Source of the DNA: Reichenbachiella faecimaris
Lineage (GTDB): Bacteria > Bacteroidota > Bacteroidia > Cytophagales > Cyclobacteriaceae
Reading direction: 5' to 3'
Assembly (NCBI RefSeq): GCF_900176375.1
Contig: NZ_FWYF01000003.1
Location: forward strand, 496,001-560,000
DNA: 64,000 bases
Made by a program: the position numbers and the translations under genes. The notes under the pieces were generated by a model, which saw only the letters and a program-made list of their open reading frames with translations, made no database searches and was not told the origin of the DNA. Positions 26,172 through 36,620 of the stretch are shown here, piece after piece (within the stretch, counting starts at the first letter, position 1; each line of letters opens with the position of its first letter).

Positions 26172-27062
26172 ATGTATTACAACGAAAACTCGATCCTTTT
26201 CCTAGACGGACAGTGGGTAAAAGCATCAGAAGCAAAAGTTGACTTGTTTAGCCAGACCATGCACTATGGCAATGGCGCCTTTGAAGGTATCCGCTCGTAC
26301 GCTGGTGCAGCCGGACCCAATGTCTTCAAGGCCAAGGAACATTTCGAAAGACTAAAATACTCAGCAGAAAAAATGGGTATCAAAATCAGCCAGTCCGTCG
26401 ATGAGTTGGTCAAAGTCTCTTATGAGTTATTGGATAGAAATGGATTGAGCAATGCTTACATCCGCCCAATGGTTTACCTCGGAGCCAATATGAAATTGCT
26501 TTCTTGTGGAGAAGTTCATGTGATGATGGCCGCTTGGGATTGGCCTCCATACCTAGGTGACGAAGCCTTGAAAGTAATGATTTCCTCCGTGGAAAGACCA
26601 AATCCAAAATCCATTCCTGTAGACGCCAAGGTAACTGGCAACTACACCAATTCGATCATGGCATCTAACGAAGCCAAGCGAAATGGTTATGACGAAGCCT
26701 TGTTGTTGGATTCAGAAGGGTATGTTGCTGAAGGCTCTGGTCAGAACTTCTTCTTTGTGAAGGACGATGTGATCTATACGCCACCACTTGGAAACATCCT
26801 ACCTGGAATCACCAGGGCGACCATCATTGAGTATGCCATGGAATTGGGATACCCAGTAGTAGAAAAGCTATTCAAGCCTGAAGAAATGAAAGGTGCTGAA
26901 GTAGCCTTCTTCACGGGTACGGCAACAGAAGTGGCAAGTATCAAATCGATTGACGATATGGAATTTGCTGCAGATTGGAAAGAAACTGTCGCTTATGATT
27001 TGTTCTTGATGTATCGTCAGCGTGTCAGCAATGCCGAACTGAGTGAATTCACTTTGGTTTGA
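26172..27062 (+). CDS. ilvE: Branched-chain amino acid aminotransferase
   Basis: IlvE performs the last step of valine, isoleucine and leucine synthesis. The 296-residue fold-type IV PLP enzyme has MHYGNGAFEGIRSY near residue 34, YIRPMVYLG, the PLP lysine in VDAKVTGNYTNSIMA (about 155), DEALLLDSEGYVAEGSGQNFF and FFTGTATEV. It is the first structural gene after the tandem attenuators and is separated from ilvD by 112 bp. Confidence 0.96.
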   Translation: MYYNENSILFLDGQWVKASEAKVDLFSQTMHYGNGAFEGIRSYAGAAGPNVFKAKEHFERLKYSAEKMGIKISQSVDELVKVSYELLDRNGLSNAYIRPMVYLGANMKLLSCGEVHVMMAAWDWPPYLGDEALKVMISSVERPNPKSIPVDAKVTGNYTNSIMASNEAKRNGYDEALLLDSEGYVAEGSGQNFFFVKDDVIYTPPLGNILPGITRATIIEYAMELGYPVVEKLFKPEEMKGAEVAFFTGTATEVASIKSIDDMEFAADWKETVAYDLFLMYRQRVSNAELSEFTLV

Positions 27063-27174
27063 TTGGAACCAAGAGCCAAGATATAAGAGCGAAGAAAAAA
27101 TATCAATTAGAAAAAAGAGAATATCAAAAGGCAAGCAATCAAGTTATGATTCTTGTCTCTAGTATCAAAATAGT

Positions 27175-28845
27175 ATGAGTTTAAATAAATACAGCAAAAC
27201 GATCACTCAAGACCCTTCACAGCCGGCATCACAGGCGCAGTTGTACGCCACTGGCTTGACTGAGGAGGACATGAAAAAAGCACAAGTTGGGATCGTGAGT
27301 ACAGGATTTGAAGGCAACCCTTGCAACATGCACCTCAACATTCTTTCACACCAAGTGAAAAAAGGTGTTCGTGAAGCTGATCTGGTAGGATTGATCTTTC
27401 ACACCATAGGTGTAAGCGATGGGATATCCAATGGTACAACTGGGATGAAATACTCTTTGATCTCTAGAGATATCATTGCTGATTCTATCGAAACTGTAGT
27501 TAATGCACAGTTTTATGATGCAGTGGTTCCTGTAGTCGGATGTGATAAAAATATGCCTGGTTCTATCATGGCTTTGGGTCGATTGAATCGACCAGGACTG
27601 ATGGTATATGGCGGTACAGTAAGACCAGGTAAATGGAAGGGTGAAGACTTGAATATCGTTTCGGCATTTGAGGCTTATGGCCAAAAATTAGCCAACAATA
27701 TCTCGGATGAAGATTATAATGGCATCATCAAAAACTCTATTCCTGGCCCTGGAGCTTGTGGTGGAATGTATACGGCCAATACGATGTCTTCGGCTATCGA
27801 AGCCATGGGTATGAGTTTACCGTCTTCTTCTTCTAATCCTGCGGAAAGTGAAGACAAAAAACAAGAGACCTATAGAGTAGGACAAGCCGTAAGGCACTTG
27901 CTTGAGCAAGACTTGCGTCCGAGAGATATCATGACTAAAGATGCATTCGAAAATGCCATTCGGATCATAATGATTTTGGGTGGGTCTACCAATGCTGTGC
28001 TTCATTTGATCGCCATGGCGAAATCTGTAGATGTACCGATTGGTCTAGACGATTTCCAAAGAATCTCTGACAGTACGCCGTTTATTGCTGACTTGAAACC
28101 TAGTGGTAAATATTTGATGGAAGATCTTCATTTTGTGGGCGGTGTTCCAGCTGTGATGAAAGCTTTATTGCACGAAGGATACTTGCACGGCGACTGTATG
28201 ACTGTGACTGGCAAGACCTTGGCGGAAAATATTGAAGAAGGACCGTCATTGAAAGAAGGACAAAAGATCATTCACTCTTTCTCTGATCCGATTAAACCAT
28301 CTGGTCATCTACAAATCTTGTATGGCAATCTGGCACCTGAGGGGTCAGTGGCAAAAATTACTGGTAAGGAAGGTGAGTATTTCGAAGGACCAGCGAGATG
28401 TTATGATGATGAATTCGAAGCCATCATTGGGATTGGTAAAGAGGTGAAGAAAGGAGAAGTGATCGTGATCAGACAATCTGGACCTAAAGGGGCTCCGGGT
28501 ATGCCAGAAATGTTGAAGCCAACCAGTGCGGTAATGGGCGCAGGACTAGGTAAAGATGTGGCATTGATTACGGATGGCCGATTCTCAGGTGGGTCTCACG
28601 GTTTTGTGGTAGGTCACGTCACGCCAGAATCTCAAGAAGGAGGCCCATTGGCGTTGGTGAAAGATGGTGACATCATTAGCATAGATGCGGTGAAAAACGA
28701 AATGAACCTTAAAATATCTGATGAAGAAATGGCAGCAAGAAAAGCCGCTTGGAAGCAACCAGCATACAAAGCCAAAAAAGGAATATTAAAAAAATATATC
28801 AATCAAGTAGCATCAGCTTCAGAGGGCTGTGTAACTGACGAATAA
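27175..28845 (+). CDS. ilvD: Dihydroxyacid dehydratase
   Basis: IlvD dehydrates dihydroxyacids to the 2-keto acids of valine and isoleucine using an Fe-S cluster. The 556-residue protein is full length. It has FEGNPCNMH and [14 protein letters not shown] (cluster cysteines and catalytic metal region), [20 protein letters not shown] with the third cysteine, [12 protein letters not shown], and the [17 protein letters not shown] block with the active-site serine region near the end. The start is an ATG at 27175. Confidence 0.96.
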   Translation: MSLNKYSKTITQDPSQPASQAQLYATGLTEEDMKKAQVGIVSTGFEGNPCNMHLNILSHQVKKGVREADLVGLIFHTIGVSDGISNGTTGMKYSLISRDIIADSIETVVNAQFYDAVVPVVGCDKNMPGSIMALGRLNRPGLMVYGGTVRPGKWKGEDLNIVSAFEAYGQKLANNISDEDYNGIIKNSIPGPGACGGMYTANTMSSAIEAMGMSLPSSSSNPAESEDKKQETYRVGQAVRHLLEQDLRPRDIMTKDAFENAIRIIMILGGSTNAVLHLIAMAKSVDVPIGLDDFQRISDSTPFIADLKPSGKYLMEDLHFVGGVPAVMKALLHEGYLHGDCMTVTGKTLAENIEEGPSLKEGQKIIHSFSDPIKPSGHLQILYGNLAPEGSVAKITGKEGEYFEGPARCYDDEFEAIIGIGKEVKKGEVIVIRQSGPKGAPGMPEMLKPTSAVMGAGLGKDVALITDGRFSGGSHGFVVGHVTPESQEGGPLALVKDGDIISIDAVKNEMNLKISDEEMAARKAAWKQPAYKAKKGILKKYINQVASASEGCVTDE

Positions 28846-28856
28846 TTTAGACGACA

Positions 28857-28894
28857 GTCAATAGTCTATGGTCTGTGGACTATAGACTATTGAC
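28857..28894. repeat. Long palindrome between ilvD and ilvB
   Basis: Perfect 13-base arms GTCAATAGTCTAT and ATAGACTATTGAC continue inward (GGTC/GACT) to a TGTG loop. No T tract follows, so it is not a standard terminator. The rest of the 120-bp gap has AATCTTGAATC-like direct repeats up to the ilvB start. Confidence 0.65.
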
Positions 28895-28965
28895 AATAAA
28901 GTAATACTAGATTCTTGAACCAAGTTGATAAAAAGTCTTGAATCTAAAATCTTGAATCTATCAAA

Positions 28966-30705
28966 ATGAACACATCGACACTAGAATTGGAAGAAAAACC
29001 AAAACAAGGCACGAAACGATTGACAGGGTCTCAGGCATTGCTTGAGTGCTTGCTTGCCGAAGGCGTGGAAACGCTTTTTGGATATCCAGGTGGAGCCATC
29101 ATGCCAGTCTATGATGAATTATATAAGTACGCAGACCGACTCAATCATATCTTGGTTCGTCATGAGCAAGGTGCTGCACATGCCGCGCAAGGATTTGCAA
29201 GGGTCAACGGGAAAACGGGAGTTTGTATGGCTACTTCAGGGCCAGGCGCTACCAATTTGATCACAGGCATAGCAGATGCTCAAATTGATTCTACGCCTAT
29301 GGTTGCCATCACAGGTCAGGTGTTTTCTCATCTTTTGGGTACGGATGCCTTTCAGGAGACAGATGTAATTGGGATTTCTATGCCAGTGACTAAGTGGAAT
29401 TTTCAGGTAACTAAAGCTGAAGAAATACCTCAAGCTATTGCTAAGGCATTTTACATCGCTAACACGGGTAGACCAGGGCCAGTTTTGATTGATATCACAA
29501 AGGATGCACAAGTAACGGAATTTGATTTTCCAGTATATGAGAAGTGTACAAAAATCAGGAGCTACCATCCATTCCCCATTTTAGAGCGATCTAAAGTGAC
29601 GGAGGCCGCAGCACTGATCAATCAAGCAAAAAAACCATTGATGCTTGTGGGACATGGTGTCTTGATCTCACAAGCGCAAAGTGAGCTTTTGGCTTTCGCT
29701 GAAAAGGCAGAAATTCCTATGGCATCTACACTATTAGGCTTATCTGCTGTACCCAACAAACATCCACTATACGTAGGTATGTTGGGCATGCATGGAAACT
29801 ATGGTCCTAATTTGAAGACCAACGAAGCTGATGTGATCATTGCTGTTGGTATGCGATTCGATGATCGAGTGACAGGCGACTTGAGCAGATACGCCAAACA
29901 AGCCAAGATTATTCATATCGAAATTGACCCTGCTGAGGTAGATAAAAATGTGAAAACAGACGTGGCTATCGTTTGTGATGCAAAAGCGGCTTTGATTCAA
30001 CTGGAAAAAGAAATTGCTTCAAATAGCCATAAAGATTGGCTTCAGGAATTTGCAGATTGTGATGCCAAGGAATTTGAGAAAGTAGGGAAACTAGATCTTC
30101 ATTCTGAAAAGGACGAGATCAAAATGGCTGAAGTAATCAAGTTGATTTCTGACCAGTCTGAAGGAAAAGCCATTGTGGTGACTGACGTTGGACAACATCA
30201 AATGATTGCCAGTAGATACTATGCATTTGATGATACCAGATGCAATGTGACCTCTGGTGGATTGGGTACCATGGGATTCTCATTACCAGCCGCTATGGGA
30301 GCTAAAGTGGCTCGCCCAGAAAAGCAGGTGATTGCTGTGATAGGTGATGGTGGTTTTCAAATGACTATCCAAGAGCTTGGTACTATCTTTCAAAGCAACA
30401 TTGGAGTGAAAATATTGATTTTGAATAACCAATTCTTGGGCATGGTGCGCCAATGGCAAGAAATGTTTTTTGACAAGAGATACGCCCATACCGAAATGAT
30501 AAACCCTGATTTTCAATTGATATCAAAGGGTTATGGCATTCCTTGCAACAAAGTAACAAGCAGAGATGAATTGGCAGTGGCAGTGGATGTATTCTTGGAG
30601 CACGAAGGGCCTTATTTACTGGAGGTGTGTGTAGAGCAGGAAGGGAATGTATTCCCGATGGTTCCTACTGGAGCATCTGTAGCAGAAGTAAAATTGGAAA
30701 GATAG
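28966..30705 (+). CDS. ilvB: Acetolactate synthase large subunit
   Basis: This is the TPP-dependent catalytic subunit that makes acetolactate and acetohydroxybutyrate. The 579-residue protein has the catalytic glutamate in [16 protein letters not shown] (about residue 66), [17 protein letters not shown], the central FAD/Rossmann domain with [12 protein letters not shown], and the TPP motif [12 protein letters not shown] followed by [18 protein letters not shown]. It is 5 bp upstream of ilvN. Confidence 0.97.
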   Translation: MNTSTLELEEKPKQGTKRLTGSQALLECLLAEGVETLFGYPGGAIMPVYDELYKYADRLNHILVRHEQGAAHAAQGFARVNGKTGVCMATSGPGATNLITGIADAQIDSTPMVAITGQVFSHLLGTDAFQETDVIGISMPVTKWNFQVTKAEEIPQAIAKAFYIANTGRPGPVLIDITKDAQVTEFDFPVYEKCTKIRSYHPFPILERSKVTEAAALINQAKKPLMLVGHGVLISQAQSELLAFAEKAEIPMASTLLGLSAVPNKHPLYVGMLGMHGNYGPNLKTNEADVIIAVGMRFDDRVTGDLSRYAKQAKIIHIEIDPAEVDKNVKTDVAIVCDAKAALIQLEKEIASNSHKDWLQEFADCDAKEFEKVGKLDLHSEKDEIKMAEVIKLISDQSEGKAIVVTDVGQHQMIASRYYAFDDTRCNVTSGGLGTMGFSLPAAMGAKVARPEKQVIAVIGDGGFQMTIQELGTIFQSNIGVKILILNNQFLGMVRQWQEMFFDKRYAHTEMINPDFQLISKGYGIPCNKVTSRDELAVAVDVFLEHEGPYLLEVCVEQEGNVFPMVPTGASVAEVKLER

Positions 30706-30710
30706 TAATC

Positions 30711-31271
30711 ATGGAAGCAGAAAAACAATATACCATATCGGTCTTGACCGAAGACAGAGCGGGTTTACTCAACCACTTGACTGTTATTCTAAACAGAAGA
30801 AAGATCAATATTGATTCACTCAATGTATCTACGACTGAGGTGGCTGGGATCAGTAGGTTTACTATTGTGATTACCACCACACGCGACAGTGCGGACAATT
30901 GTTGTAAACAATTCAGAAAACTCATAGAAGTATTGGGTGCTTTTGTCTACGAAGAAAACGAGATTTATTACCAGGAGATCGCCTTGTATAAGGTGCCTAC
31001 TTCCGTATTCCTCAATGGAAATAAAATCGAAACACTCGTGAGAAACAATGGCGCAAGAATCTTAGTGATCGAAGAAGACCATATTATCATTGAGAAGACT
31101 GGCCATATAGCTGATACCCACGATCTTTACAAAAAACTAGAGCCATTAGGCCTACTGGAATTTGTAAGGTCAGGTCGAGTAGCGATTTCCAAATCTAAAC
31201 GCAAAACAGAAGCGTACATCAAAGAATTGGAAGAGACCAAGTCGAATCTATTGAGTATAAAAGACTATTAA
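30711..31271 (+). CDS. ilvN: Acetolactate synthase small (regulatory) subunit
   Basis: The 186-residue protein has an N-terminal ACT domain (YTISVLTEDRAGLLNHLTVI, residues about 7-80) and a C-terminal domain typical of the larger ilvN/ilvH type. It should confer valine feedback on IlvB. The ATG at 30711, five bases after the ilvB stop, was chosen over starts inside ilvB. Confidence 0.94.
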   Translation: MEAEKQYTISVLTEDRAGLLNHLTVILNRRKINIDSLNVSTTEVAGISRFTIVITTTRDSADNCCKQFRKLIEVLGAFVYEENEIYYQEIALYKVPTSVFLNGNKIETLVRNNGARILVIEEDHIIIEKTGHIADTHDLYKKLEPLGLLEFVRSGRVAISKSKRKTEAYIKELEETKSNLLSIKDY

Positions 31272-31280
31272 AATTTAAAA

Positions 31281-31353
31281 CGTCATTGCGAGGAGGGACG
31301 ACGAAGCAATCTTAATAATTGATGAGATTACTTCGCTAAAGCTCGCAATGACG
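31281..31353. repeat. Palindromic intergenic repeat between ilvN and the aminotransferase gene
   Basis: Outer arms CGTCATTGCGAG and CTCGCAATGACG are perfect complements; inner arms ACGAAGCAATCT and GATTACTTCGC pair with mismatches. This sequence type (CGTCATTGCGAGG...CGAAGCAATC) is known as a dispersed repeat in many bacteria. Confidence 0.75.
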
Positions 31354-31368
31354 TAAAATAAGACAACA

Positions 31369-32694
31369 ATGCGCCAAGTACTACTACATGAAGGATCCAA
31401 TCAGCTAGACTATGAAATCAGAGACATAGTCAAGAAAGCTGAGGCTTTGCAAGCACTGGGTCAGCGGATCTATTGGGAAAATATAGGAGACCCCATTCTC
31501 AAGCACGCCGTAGTGCCTGCGTGGATCAAAGAAATTTTGACCAATTTGGTCAATCAGAATTCCACTTATGGCTATTGCCATTCCAAAGGTGTGTTGGAGA
31601 CGAGACAATATTTAGCTGAGAAAAACAACAAAAGGGGTGGCGTGCAAATCACATCTGATGATGTCTTGTTTTTCAATGGATTAGGTGATGCGATTGGTAA
31701 ATTGTATCAATTCCTCAATCCTTATTCGCGTGTGATTGGACCTTCACCTGCCTACTCTACGCATTCGGCACTGGAAGCTGCACACTCCAATAAGGAGCCG
31801 CTGACTTACAATCTCGATCCAGAAAACAACTGGTACCCAGATTTGGACGACTTGCGTCTAAAAGTCAAATACAATCCGAATATTGTTGGCATATTGATCA
31901 TCAATCCGGATAATCCTACAGGCATGGTATATCCAGAGGAGTATTTGATAAAAATCGTTGAGATCGCCAAAGAGTTCAATTTATTCATAGCCAGTGATGA
32001 AATTTATACGAACATCATTTACAATGATACAAAGACCAAAGCTTTGGCTGAAGTCTTGGGAGATGTGCCTGGCATTGCCTTAAAGGGTATTTCTAAGGAC
32101 TGTCCTTGGCCAGGTAGCCGTTGTGGGTGGATGGAATTTTATAACCGAGAGGCAGACGAGGAATTCAATAAGTATTGCGCAACATTAGAAAATGCCAAGA
32201 TGGTAGAGGTATGCTCCACTACGTTACCACAAAAGGCTCTACCATTGATTCAGGAACATCCTAACTATCAGAAGTATCTGGCTCAGCGTAGAACCGAAAT
32301 CGCAGAACGAAGTGAGATCATTTCGCAGTATTTGAAAGACCTGCCTTATGTCACCTTCAACAAGACGAATGGAGCTTTCTACAATACTATTGTTTTTAAG
32401 GACGGCGTATTGAATAATAATCAAGTGTTGCAAATAAGTAATCTTGAAATCAAACAACTAGCAGAATCATGGGTGGAGCGTGTAGGAGAACCAGATAAAA
32501 GATTTGTTTATTACTTACTAGCCGCCAAGGGCGTCTGTGTGGTACCATTATCTTCTTTTCAGTCTGAATTGAGAGGATTTAGAATCACCCTACTCGAAGA
32601 AAATAAAGAAGTCTTGCACGAGACTTTTAGCAAGATCGCTGCTGCGATCAATGAATTTTGCACCTCAGATGTAAAGGAAGAAGTGGTAGCTTAA
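31369..32694 (+). CDS. PLP-dependent class I/II aminotransferase in the ilv cluster
   Basis: The 441-residue protein is a fold-type I aminotransferase with IYWENIGDPI near the start, SPAYSTHSALEAA, IINPDNPTGMVYPEE, ASDEIYTNIIYN, and the PLP lysine in KGISKDCPWPGSRCGWMEF. The KDCPWPGSRCGW block resembles the AlaA/aspartate-type group. It lies where ilvC often sits in Bacteroidota ilv operons and is only 9 bp before ilvA, so it probably serves amino acid synthesis (for example alanine-valine transamination), but the substrate is not known. Confidence 0.85.
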   Translation: MRQVLLHEGSNQLDYEIRDIVKKAEALQALGQRIYWENIGDPILKHAVVPAWIKEILTNLVNQNSTYGYCHSKGVLETRQYLAEKNNKRGGVQITSDDVLFFNGLGDAIGKLYQFLNPYSRVIGPSPAYSTHSALEAAHSNKEPLTYNLDPENNWYPDLDDLRLKVKYNPNIVGILIINPDNPTGMVYPEEYLIKIVEIAKEFNLFIASDEIYTNIIYNDTKTKALAEVLGDVPGIALKGISKDCPWPGSRCGWMEFYNREADEEFNKYCATLENAKMVEVCSTTLPQKALPLIQEHPNYQKYLAQRRTEIAERSEIISQYLKDLPYVTFNKTNGAFYNTIVFKDGVLNNNQVLQISNLEIKQLAESWVERVGEPDKRFVYYLLAAKGVCVVPLSSFQSELRGFRITLLEENKEVLHETFSKIAAAINEFCTSDVKEEVVA

Positions 32695-32703
32695 GCATAG
32701 AAA

Positions 32704-33972
32704 ATGGAAGTAGCAGAATTAGAATTGATGATACCGACTTACGATGGGATACAAGCCGCCAAGGTGAAGCTCAACCATGTAGTTGTGCGCACACCACTCA
32801 TGAAAAATCTCAATTTTTCTGAGCGATTTCAAGCAGAAGTTTCTTTCAAAAGAGAGGATCTTCAAGCGGTTCGATCTTATAAGATCAGAGGGGCATACAA
32901 CAAAATTTCTAGTCTCAACGAAATCGAGCGTCAAAACGGAATCGTTTGTGCCAGTGCTGGCAATCACGCCCAAGGGGTGGCTTACTCTTGTCAGAAACTA
33001 GGTATCAAAGGGACGATCTTCATGCCAAGCGTCACGCCCAAACAAAAGATTGGTCAGGTTAGAATGTTTGGCAAAGACATGGTGGAAGTGGTATTGATTG
33101 GAGACACTTTTGATGATGCCTATAATGAAGCCATGACATACTGTGACAAGCACAAGGCTACGTTCGTGCACCCATTTGATGACGAAAAAGTGATTGAAGG
33201 ACAGGGTACTGTAGCTCTTGAAATATTAGAAGATGCTGATGGGCCTATAGATTATTTATTTGTTCCAATTGGCGGAGGAGGCTTGGCAGCAGGAGCCATT
33301 ACTGTACTGAAAACCTTGTCTCCCAATACCAAGGTCATTGGTGTAGAGCCAACGGGCGCACCAGCCATGAAGGAATCCATCACTCAGGGAACCAATATCG
33401 TTTTGCCCAAAATAGATACTTTCATTGATGGAGCAGCCGTGAGACAGGTGGGAGCAAAGACGTTGGATATTTGCAAAGAAGGTTTGGATGATATCATTCT
33501 GGTACCAGAAGGCAAGGTGTGTTCTATGATTTTACAATTGTATAATCAGGAGGCCATTGTCGTGGAGCCAGCAGGTGCTTTAAGCTTGGCAGCTTTGGAT
33601 TTGTATAAGGAGAAGATCAAAGGCAAAAACGTAGTCTGCGTCATCAGTGGTAGCAATAATGACATTACCCGAACAGAAGAAATTAAAGAACGATCCTTAT
33701 TGTACGAAGGTATCAAGCACTATTTTATTATTCGCTTTCCCCAAAGGGCAGGAGCTCTAAGGGAGTTTTTAACTGAAGTGCTTGGCCCTGGAGATGATAT
33801 TGTTCATTTCGAATACTCGAAAAAGAACAGCAGGGAAAAAGGCCCTGCATTGATAGGATTGGAATTACAAAATAAGGATAGTTTGAAGGAGCTATTCGAA
33901 AAACTAGAAGCCAAAAGTTTTGCATTTGAATATCTGAATGAAAAACCAGATTTGATGCAGTATTTGGTTTAA
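32704..33972 (+). CDS. ilvA: Threonine ammonia-lyase (biosynthetic)
   Basis: IlvA makes 2-oxobutyrate from threonine for isoleucine. The 422-residue protein has the PLP lysine in FKREDLQAVRSYKIRGAYNK, CASAGNHAQGVAYSC, the PLP phosphate loop PIGGGGLAAG and VISGSNNDITRTEE. A single C-terminal ACT-like domain (about residues 345-420) gives it the short biosynthetic form. The ATG at 32704 follows the aminotransferase by 9 bp; an ATG nine codons later is possible. Confidence 0.94.
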   Translation: MEVAELELMIPTYDGIQAAKVKLNHVVVRTPLMKNLNFSERFQAEVSFKREDLQAVRSYKIRGAYNKISSLNEIERQNGIVCASAGNHAQGVAYSCQKLGIKGTIFMPSVTPKQKIGQVRMFGKDMVEVVLIGDTFDDAYNEAMTYCDKHKATFVHPFDDEKVIEGQGTVALEILEDADGPIDYLFVPIGGGGLAAGAITVLKTLSPNTKVIGVEPTGAPAMKESITQGTNIVLPKIDTFIDGAAVRQVGAKTLDICKEGLDDIILVPEGKVCSMILQLYNQEAIVVEPAGALSLAALDLYKEKIKGKNVVCVISGSNNDITRTEEIKERSLLYEGIKHYFIIRFPQRAGALREFLTEVLGPGDDIVHFEYSKKNSREKGPALIGLELQNKDSLKELFEKLEAKSFAFEYLNEKPDLMQYLV

Positions 33973-33977
33973 TCCCA

Positions 33978-34058
33978 CCGTCATCACCCGTGTTTATCCG
34001 GGTGATCTGACAGAAGATGGCGCCGAAGCGGATTACCCGGATAAAACCGGGTAACGAC
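33978..34058. repeat. Palindromic intergenic repeat between ilvA and thrA
   Basis: The arms CGTCATCACCCG...TTTATCCGGGTGATC and GATTACCCGGATAAA...CGGGTAACGACG pair with a few mismatches. It contains GGCGCCGAAGCG in the centre and fills 80 of the 200 bp between ilvA and thrA. A second small inverted repeat AGACTC/GAGTCT lies at about 34128-34153. Confidence 0.65.
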
Positions 34059-34172
34059 GAAGAAATAAATAATTCGAGCCCCAGCTTAGTTTGTTGTAAG
34101 CGAAGGTTCAAAACTTAAATAAATAAAGACTCTGGTCTAATTTCCTGAGTCTAACGTCTAAAATCTTATATA

Positions 34173-36617
34173 ATGAAAGTGTTGAAATTTGGAGGTACAT
34201 CCGTAGGTACCCCGGATAATCTGAGAGTGGTAAAGGACATCTTATCGGCTGGAAAGGAAGAAAAACAAGTGTGCGTCGTATCAGCCTTTGGAGGTGTGAC
34301 CAACCTGCTCCATGAGTGTAGTGATTTGGCAGCTGCAGGCGACGAATCCTACCAGGGGCTATTCGCTAAAATAGAGGCCAGACATCTGGATACTGTCAAA
34401 GAGTTGCTGCCAGTGAAAAGCCAATCTGGTACACTTAGCAAAACCAAAATCTTACTTAATGATCTGGAAGATATCATGAAAGGTATCTTTCTGATTGGTG
34501 AACTTTCGCCAAGATCTCTGGATCGCGTATTAGGGATGGGAGAGATCTTATCATCTAATATCATTGTCGACTTTCTGAATTCTGAAGGATTGACCACAGA
34601 TTGGGGAAATACTGGTGCGATGATCAAAACAGATAGCACTTTCAATAATGCGATTGTTGACTTTTCCAGTACCAACCAAAACATAAAAGACTTCTTCAAG
34701 TCTTCAGCTGACTTAGTGATATGTCCAGGATTCGTTTCTTCCAATCAGGATAATGTAAATACCACTTTAGGACGTGGCGGGTCTGATTATACGGCAGCGA
34801 TTTTAGCGGCAGCTTTGGAGGTAGATACATTCGAAATCTGGACAGATGTGAGTGGCATGATGACTTCCGATCCACGAGCAGTTTCCTCTGCTCACCCAAT
34901 CGAAAAAATTTCCTATCAGGAAGCCATGGAGCTGTCACACTTTGGGGCTAAGGTCATTTATCCGCCCACCATACAGCCGGCATTGGACAAGAACATTCCG
35001 ATTAAGATCAAAAATACTTTTAGGCCTCAGGATGCAGGTACTACTATTAGTGCTGACTCAAACGGCTCCAAGCAGTTTGTAAAAGGCCTGTCGAGTGTCA
35101 AAAATATTGCATTGCTCAACTTGTCCGGCAGTGGTATGATTGGTATTCCAAAATTCTCTTTCCGTTTGTTCAAGGCTTTATCTGAAGCCAAAGTGAATGT
35201 GATTATAATCACTCAGGCATCTTCCGAACACTCCATCTGTGTGGGTATTGATGGCAATGATGTGGAGGCTAGCAGAGCTGCCATTGCCGAAGAATTTCAA
35301 TTTGAATTGAGCTTGAATAAGGTCAATCCACTAGAGGTGGAAGAACATTTGGCCATTGTCGCACTGGTAGGCGACAAGATGCGTGATCACGTCGGAATCA
35401 GTGGTCAGATGTTTGCTGCATTGGGTGAAAATGGCGTAAATATCAAAGCCATAGCTCAAGGCTCTTCCGAACGGAATATTACGGTAGTGATTCAGGAGCG
35501 TCATTTGAAGAAATCACTCAACGTGTTGCACGAGAGTTTCTTCTTGTCAGAGAAAAAACGGATCAACTTATTCCTAGTGGGAATAGGTAATGTAGGTGGT
35601 ACACTGATCCAGCAGATAGCCAAGCAGCAAGAATATTTGAGTGAAAACGAGCATGTGGATTTACGAATTGTAGGCTTGGCCAATAGCAAAAAAATGTACT
35701 TTGATGAGGAAGGTATTGACTTGTCGAAGTGGAAAGACTTGCTTTTGAATGGTACTTTAAAGATGGAGAATGCGGCCTTCATTCAATCCATTCAGAATAT
35801 GAACCTGCGCAACAGTGTGTTTGTGGATAATACCGCAAGTGCAGAGATAGCAGGGTTGTACAATGGCATTTTGAGTAAAAATATTTCTGTAGTTACACCA
35901 AATAAAATTGCCTGTGCTTCTTCTTATGAAAATTATCAGGAACTGAAAAATACAGCTCGCGAATACAAGTCTAAGTTTTATTATGAGACGAACGTGGGTG
36001 CTGGTTTGCCAGTGATCACTACCCTCAACGATCTGATTAAAAGTGGAGATCGAGTCAAAAAAATTGAAGCAGTACTTTCTGGAAGTTTAAATTTTATTTT
36101 CAACAACTTCAAGCCAGGTGTGAAATTCGTAGACATAGTTAAGCAGGCTGGAGAAGAGGGTTATACCGAACCAGATCCAAAAATTGACTTGAGTGGTGTG
36201 GATGTGATGCGGAAGATTTTGATTCTCATTCGCGAGTGTGGTGTTGAAGCAGAACTTTCTGATATCACTGCTGACTCATTCATTCCAGCGGATTGCATGA
36301 AGACCAAAACCAATGAAGAGTTCTACGCCAAATTAGAAGCGCATGAAGAGCATTTTCAGTCATTAGTAAAACAGGCTGAAGACAACAATGCGCGATTGAA
36401 GGTGGTGGCTACTTATGACGATGGTAAAGCATCTGTAGGACTAAAGGAAATCACCAAATCCCACCCATTTTATATACTAGAAGGAAGTGACAATATTGTA
36501 TTGTTCAATACCAATAGATATGCTGATCAACCCTTGGTGATTAAAGGTGCTGGAGCAGGGGCTGCTGTGACAGCCATGGGTATATTTGCTGACATCATGC
36601 GAATTGCAAATAGCTAA
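34173..36617 (+). CDS. thrA: Bifunctional aspartate kinase / homoserine dehydrogenase I
   Basis: The 814-residue fusion performs the first and third steps from aspartate to threonine. Residues 1 to about 285 are the aspartokinase (LKFGGTSVGTPDNL, RGGSDYTAAILAAAL, WTDVSGMMTSDPRA), residues about 310-455 hold two ACT domains, and residues about 462-814 are homoserine dehydrogenase (VGIGNVGGTLIQQI for NAD, VTPNKIACAS, NVGAGLPVITTL, GYTEPDPKIDLSGVDVMRK). It heads thrA-thrB-(DUF1330)-thrC; thrB starts 3 bp after it. Confidence 0.97.
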   Translation: MKVLKFGGTSVGTPDNLRVVKDILSAGKEEKQVCVVSAFGGVTNLLHECSDLAAAGDESYQGLFAKIEARHLDTVKELLPVKSQSGTLSKTKILLNDLEDIMKGIFLIGELSPRSLDRVLGMGEILSSNIIVDFLNSEGLTTDWGNTGAMIKTDSTFNNAIVDFSSTNQNIKDFFKSSADLVICPGFVSSNQDNVNTTLGRGGSDYTAAILAAALEVDTFEIWTDVSGMMTSDPRAVSSAHPIEKISYQEAMELSHFGAKVIYPPTIQPALDKNIPIKIKNTFRPQDAGTTISADSNGSKQFVKGLSSVKNIALLNLSGSGMIGIPKFSFRLFKALSEAKVNVIIITQASSEHSICVGIDGNDVEASRAAIAEEFQFELSLNKVNPLEVEEHLAIVALVGDKMRDHVGISGQMFAALGENGVNIKAIAQGSSERNITVVIQERHLKKSLNVLHESFFLSEKKRINLFLVGIGNVGGTLIQQIAKQQEYLSENEHVDLRIVGLANSKKMYFDEEGIDLSKWKDLLLNGTLKMENAAFIQSIQNMNLRNSVFVDNTASAEIAGLYNGILSKNISVVTPNKIACASSYENYQELKNTAREYKSKFYYETNVGAGLPVITTLNDLIKSGDRVKKIEAVLSGSLNFIFNNFKPGVKFVDIVKQAGEEGYTEPDPKIDLSGVDVMRKILILIRECGVEAELSDITADSFIPADCMKTKTNEEFYAKLEAHEEHFQSLVKQAEDNNARLKVVATYDDGKASVGLKEITKSHPFYILEGSDNIVLFNTNRYADQPLVIKGAGAGAAVTAMGIFADIMRIANS

Positions 36618-36620
36618 ACT

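Noticed and set aside
28857-28894. Palindrome after ilvD as a transcription terminator
   Set aside because: The stem is strong but is followed by AATAAAG, not a T tract, and the downstream genes need read-through.
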